Below, in pieces: positions 61,759 through 64,000 of a stretch of DNA of 64,000 nucleotides (within the stretch, counting starts at the first letter, position 1; every line of letters starts with the position of its first letter). Position numbers and translations under genes: made by a program. This stretch comes from JAPUME01 sp027294185 (GTDB lineage: Bacteria; Acidobacteriota; Terriglobia; UBA7540; JAPUME01). The stretch covers positions 1 through 64,000 of the forward strand of contig CAUVWZ020000001.1 in assembly GCA_963555835.3 (NCBI GenBank), in the 5' to 3' direction. The notes under the pieces were generated by a model that saw only the letters and a list, made by a program, of their open reading frames with translations, was not told the DNA's origin and made no database searches.

Positions 61759-62187
61759 AATGCTTAGATCGCTCGAAAAAGCGCTTTCCTTAATTCTAAT
61801 GAAAATTCTGTCCGACCCAGCCTGTTCTGTCAACCATGAAATTCCCCTGTAGCAAGAATCTTTCCTGCCGAAAGGATTTCTTACCCTCAGTTGCCGCGAA
61901 AAACTGAACCGGACCTTGCCGACTTGGCCGACCTGGCCCAAAATTCATTCCGCCATTCACTCCATCTTTTCTTAGATCAGGTATGAGGAATCTGCGCGGA
62001 ACACTTGAGCTCAGTGGAACCTGCGGAATCATACGTTGCAACAGCTATGTAGATAGACGATATTTCTTTCAACAGAGAGTTTTGGCATGGGAGAATCGCA
62101 CCAAGGCAGGGGGACGAAAACTCTTGTGAAATGTGAAACAGATTGGCTGCAAAGCCAACCCGGGGAATCACTCTTTGAGAATCTGAT
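61759..62187. other. Intergenic region upstream of the response regulators
   Basis: 429 bases without a convincing gene. The sequence is noticeably richer in A+T than the coding flanks, as expected for a regulatory region of the divergent-free minus-strand unit. I could not fix promoter boxes or a terminator for the serine hydrolase gene. Confidence 0.4.
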
Positions 62188-63555
62188 TCAATCCGCGATC
62201 GACTGGTAAACCAGGGAGCGAAACTTTTCACGCACGTCCAAATGATCGTTCGGGTAAATCTGCATCATGAAGATTCCGATCAGCTCTTCTTTCGGGTCCA
62301 CCCAAAAGGAAGTGGAAAAGAAACCGCCCCAGGAAAAATCACCCGTCGAGCCGTAACGGCCCGATTCACCCGGTCCCAGATGAACGGCAAACCCCAATCC
62401 GAATGCTTCACCCTCCCGAAAGGGAACGGCTCGCAAATCTCCGATGTGATTGACCGTCATCATCTCCACGGTCTTGCGGCTCAAGATCCTTCGCCCCAGA
62501 AATTCTCCCTCGTTCAGAAGCATTTGAAGGAACCGCCAGTAGTCGGAGGTGGTCGACGAGAGCCCCGCCCCGCCGGAAAAGTAAGTTCGAGGTCCCTGAT
62601 AAGGGTAGGTAGAGGAGTAAACCGCCGCTCCTGTTTGTAGGGTCTCCTCGGGCAATTTGGTAATGCCACCCTCACGATTTTCATGGGGCGCATAGACAGC
62701 CGCCAGGCGGGACACCTTTTGCGAGGGAAGGAAGAAATGAGTATCGTTCATGCCCAGCGGCCGGAATAGGCGGTCGCGAAGGAATTGGTCGAGAGGCATC
62801 CCGGAAACCACCTCGATCAGGCGGCCAAGGACATCGGTGGATAGGCCGTAGCTATATTCCTCCCCCGGATTGTGCCGCAGGGGCATCCTGGCGAGCTTAT
62901 GGACCATTTCCCCGATGGTCCCCTCGGTCTGGCTCAGCCCGTCCGAAATGCCGGCTTCCTTATAGAGATCGGTAAAATGCTCCAGGCCAAAAAACCTACA
63001 AGTTATTCCAGATGTATGAGTTAGGAGGTTACGGATGGTAATTTCGCCCTTCGCCGAGACCAACTCATAGGGCGGATCAGCCGCCGCCCCTTCCGCGGCA
63101 GGCACCAGGACCTTCATGTCCTTGAATTCAGGCAAATACCTGGAGACCGGGTCATTCAGCAAAAACCGCCCCTCCTCGGCCAGCATCATCACCCCGACGC
63201 TGGTGATGGCCTTGGTCATGGAGGCAATCCGGAAGATCGCGTCCCTGCGCATGAGCTTACCGGCCTCGATATCCAACATGCCGAAACGGTTGAAATAGGC
63301 TACCTTGCCGCGACGGGAGATTAGCGCCACCGCGCCGGCAATCTGTTTCCGGTCGATGGCATCCTCGACAACCCTGTCGATGCGGGTCAACCGCTCCGCC
63401 GACAGACCAACCTCCGCCGGTGCCGCAGTCGGAATCCCCTGGCCCGCAACGGACCCAACCAGCCACAGGAGCGATGCGAACAGATAAAACGACCGTCGAA
63501 ACCACTTTTCTATTTTCCTACCCTCCGTGCGCGGATTATTTTTTCTATTGATCAA
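62188..63555 (-). CDS. Exported serine hydrolase, class C beta-lactamase family
   Basis: 455 residues with a signal sequence (SFYLFASLLWLVGSVAGQG) after a basic N-terminus. The catalytic Ser-x-x-Lys is FRIASMTKAITSVG near residue 110, the Tyr motif appears as PGEEYSYGLSTDVLGRLIE, and the third motif region is GRYGSTGDFSWGGFFSTSF. LTHTSGITCRFFG and LFRPLGMNDTHFF are common in EstB/PBP4*-like esterases and peptidases of this fold. An esterase or D-amino peptidase role is more likely than beta-lactam resistance. It diverges from the Tat-signal gene at 63.8 kb. Confidence 0.9.
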   Translation of the reverse strand: MINRKNNPRTEGRKIEKWFRRSFYLFASLLWLVGSVAGQGIPTAAPAEVGLSAERLTRIDRVVEDAIDRKQIAGAVALISRRGKVAYFNRFGMLDIEAGKLMRRDAIFRIASMTKAITSVGVMMLAEEGRFLLNDPVSRYLPEFKDMKVLVPAAEGAAADPPYELVSAKGEITIRNLLTHTSGITCRFFGLEHFTDLYKEAGISDGLSQTEGTIGEMVHKLARMPLRHNPGEEYSYGLSTDVLGRLIEVVSGMPLDQFLRDRLFRPLGMNDTHFFLPSQKVSRLAAVYAPHENREGGITKLPEETLQTGAAVYSSTYPYQGPRTYFSGGAGLSSTTSDYWRFLQMLLNEGEFLGRRILSRKTVEMMTVNHIGDLRAVPFREGEAFGLGFAVHLGPGESGRYGSTGDFSWGGFFSTSFWVDPKEELIGIFMMQIYPNDHLDVREKFRSLVYQSIAD

Positions 63556-63845
63556 GTGCCAACTCTATCCCCCGAAGCAATCATATTCCAGTTGCCTGCC
63601 TGTTTCCAACTTCGATCCGACGCGAGCCAATCTGCTCCCTGCCCCGTCCTTCAAACGAAGTCACCGACCTTGATAATGGAACGCAATAGTGACTTGCCGT
63701 GGCTCTCCGGCAGAGGTATGCTTCTTTTACCCAAGTGGAATAAATTTCGAGATTCCTCAACTACCGACCGGTTTCGGGGAAAAGCGGAACGCGGCTGCCA
63801 GGCCCCCTGAACAGCCCCGCCGTCAAAGACAAAAGGAGAATCAAT
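63556..63845. other. Divergent intergenic gap with ribosome-binding site
   Basis: 290 bases between the serine hydrolase and the Tat-signal gene. AAAGGAGAATCAAT at 63832-63845 is a strong ribosome-binding site for the latter. No other element was recognised. Confidence 0.5.
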
Positions 63846-64000
63846 ATGTCAAAAATCAACCGCCGTGAATTCAGCCGACTGGTGCTGGCCGGCGCGGGGG
63901 CAACGCTTTTGCCCGCGAGCGAGCTGGTCGCCCGCGTCGCCGCTCCGGCCCTACCCCCCATGATCGATTCAACATTTCGTGGCGTTACGATCGGCGCCCA
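63846..64000 (+). CDS. Tat-exported protein, N-terminus only (possible sugar phosphate isomerase/epimerase)
   Basis: The ATG at 63846 opens a twin-arginine signal: KINRREFSRLVLAGAGATLL with RR followed by EFSR, a hydrophobic stretch and a likely AxA-type cleavage near VAARVAAPA. The visible mature start is DSTFRGVTIGA, which resembles the beginning of exported TIM-barrel sugar isomerase/epimerase-like proteins (STFRGVxIGAxxYS). The gene continues beyond the window, so the family is a guess; the Tat signal is clear. Confidence 0.75.
   Translation, partial: MSKINRREFSRLVLAGAGATLLPASELVARVAAPALPPMIDSTFRGVTIGA

Overview
The window looks like a piece of a moderately high-G+C Gram-negative chromosome, most probably an acidobacterium. 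The case rests on DUF1844, DUF1587 and DUF1552 proteins, a PQQ alcohol-dehydrogenase-like protein, remnants of Ser/Thr kinases with TolB-type tails ending in NWFDEVRR, a MEP isoprenoid pathway and a TatA gene. No rRNA or species marker is present, so the assignment is inference.

Region 1 (1-19.1 kb) is dense core chromosome. mazG runs off the left edge on the minus strand. DUF1844, a PhnP-like hydrolase and ribF follow on the plus strand. A long minus-strand block then reads uppS-cdsA-dxr-rseP-ispG (undecaprenyl lipid, CDP-diacylglycerol, MEP pathway and envelope proteolysis). To its right are an Nramp-type metal transporter with a detached MgtE-like sensor, tatA, a broken CYTH gene, a polyprenyl synthase, tatD, metG, larC and a sirtuin. 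An intact tRNA-Lys closes this region.

Region 2 (19.1-43.9 kb) is accessory and heavily rearranged. A tyrosine integrase, an AlpA-like DNA-binding protein, a VirB11-type ATPase and a coupling protein sit against the tRNA-Lys 3' end. A diverged, truncated inverted copy of the first three genes lies on the other side of the coupling protein gene. Beyond are HPP and sulfite-oxidase-like genes, IS3, IS5, IS1380, IS110 and IS481-like pieces, an NSS transporter, an amidohydrolase and several gene fragments. Truncated 3' halves of tRNA genes (two with a CAT anticodon, two Arg-TCG) punctuate 25.9-54.9 kb and look like attachment-site scars of successive integrations.

Region 3 (43.9-54.9 kb) lies between the two Arg-TCG half-tRNAs. 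It holds two kinase remnants, a PQQ dehydrogenase with its cytochrome c, truncated DUF1587/DUF1552 genes, a complete TPAT-type TRAP transporter (TatT, TatP, fused TatQM) and a glucose-1-dehydrogenase-like gene. Together they would suit uptake and periplasmic or cytoplasmic oxidation of a sugar, alcohol or organic acid.

Region 4 (55-64 kb) returns to ordinary chromosome: a YheT-like hydrolase, a CPA2 antiporter paired with a PDZ protein whose protease domain has lost its catalytic residues, a FlgL fragment, a histidine kinase with two tandem OmpR-type regulators, a serine hydrolase and the start of a Tat-exported protein.

One caveat affects many calls. At least seven otherwise sound genes (uppS twice, cdsA, the coupling protein, cytochrome c, the PQQ dehydrogenase, and probably the rseP start) carry single-base frameshifts, several in or beside homopolymers. 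Because some of these genes are essential, residual sequencing error is the likeliest cause. Frameshift alone is therefore weak evidence of pseudogenization here.
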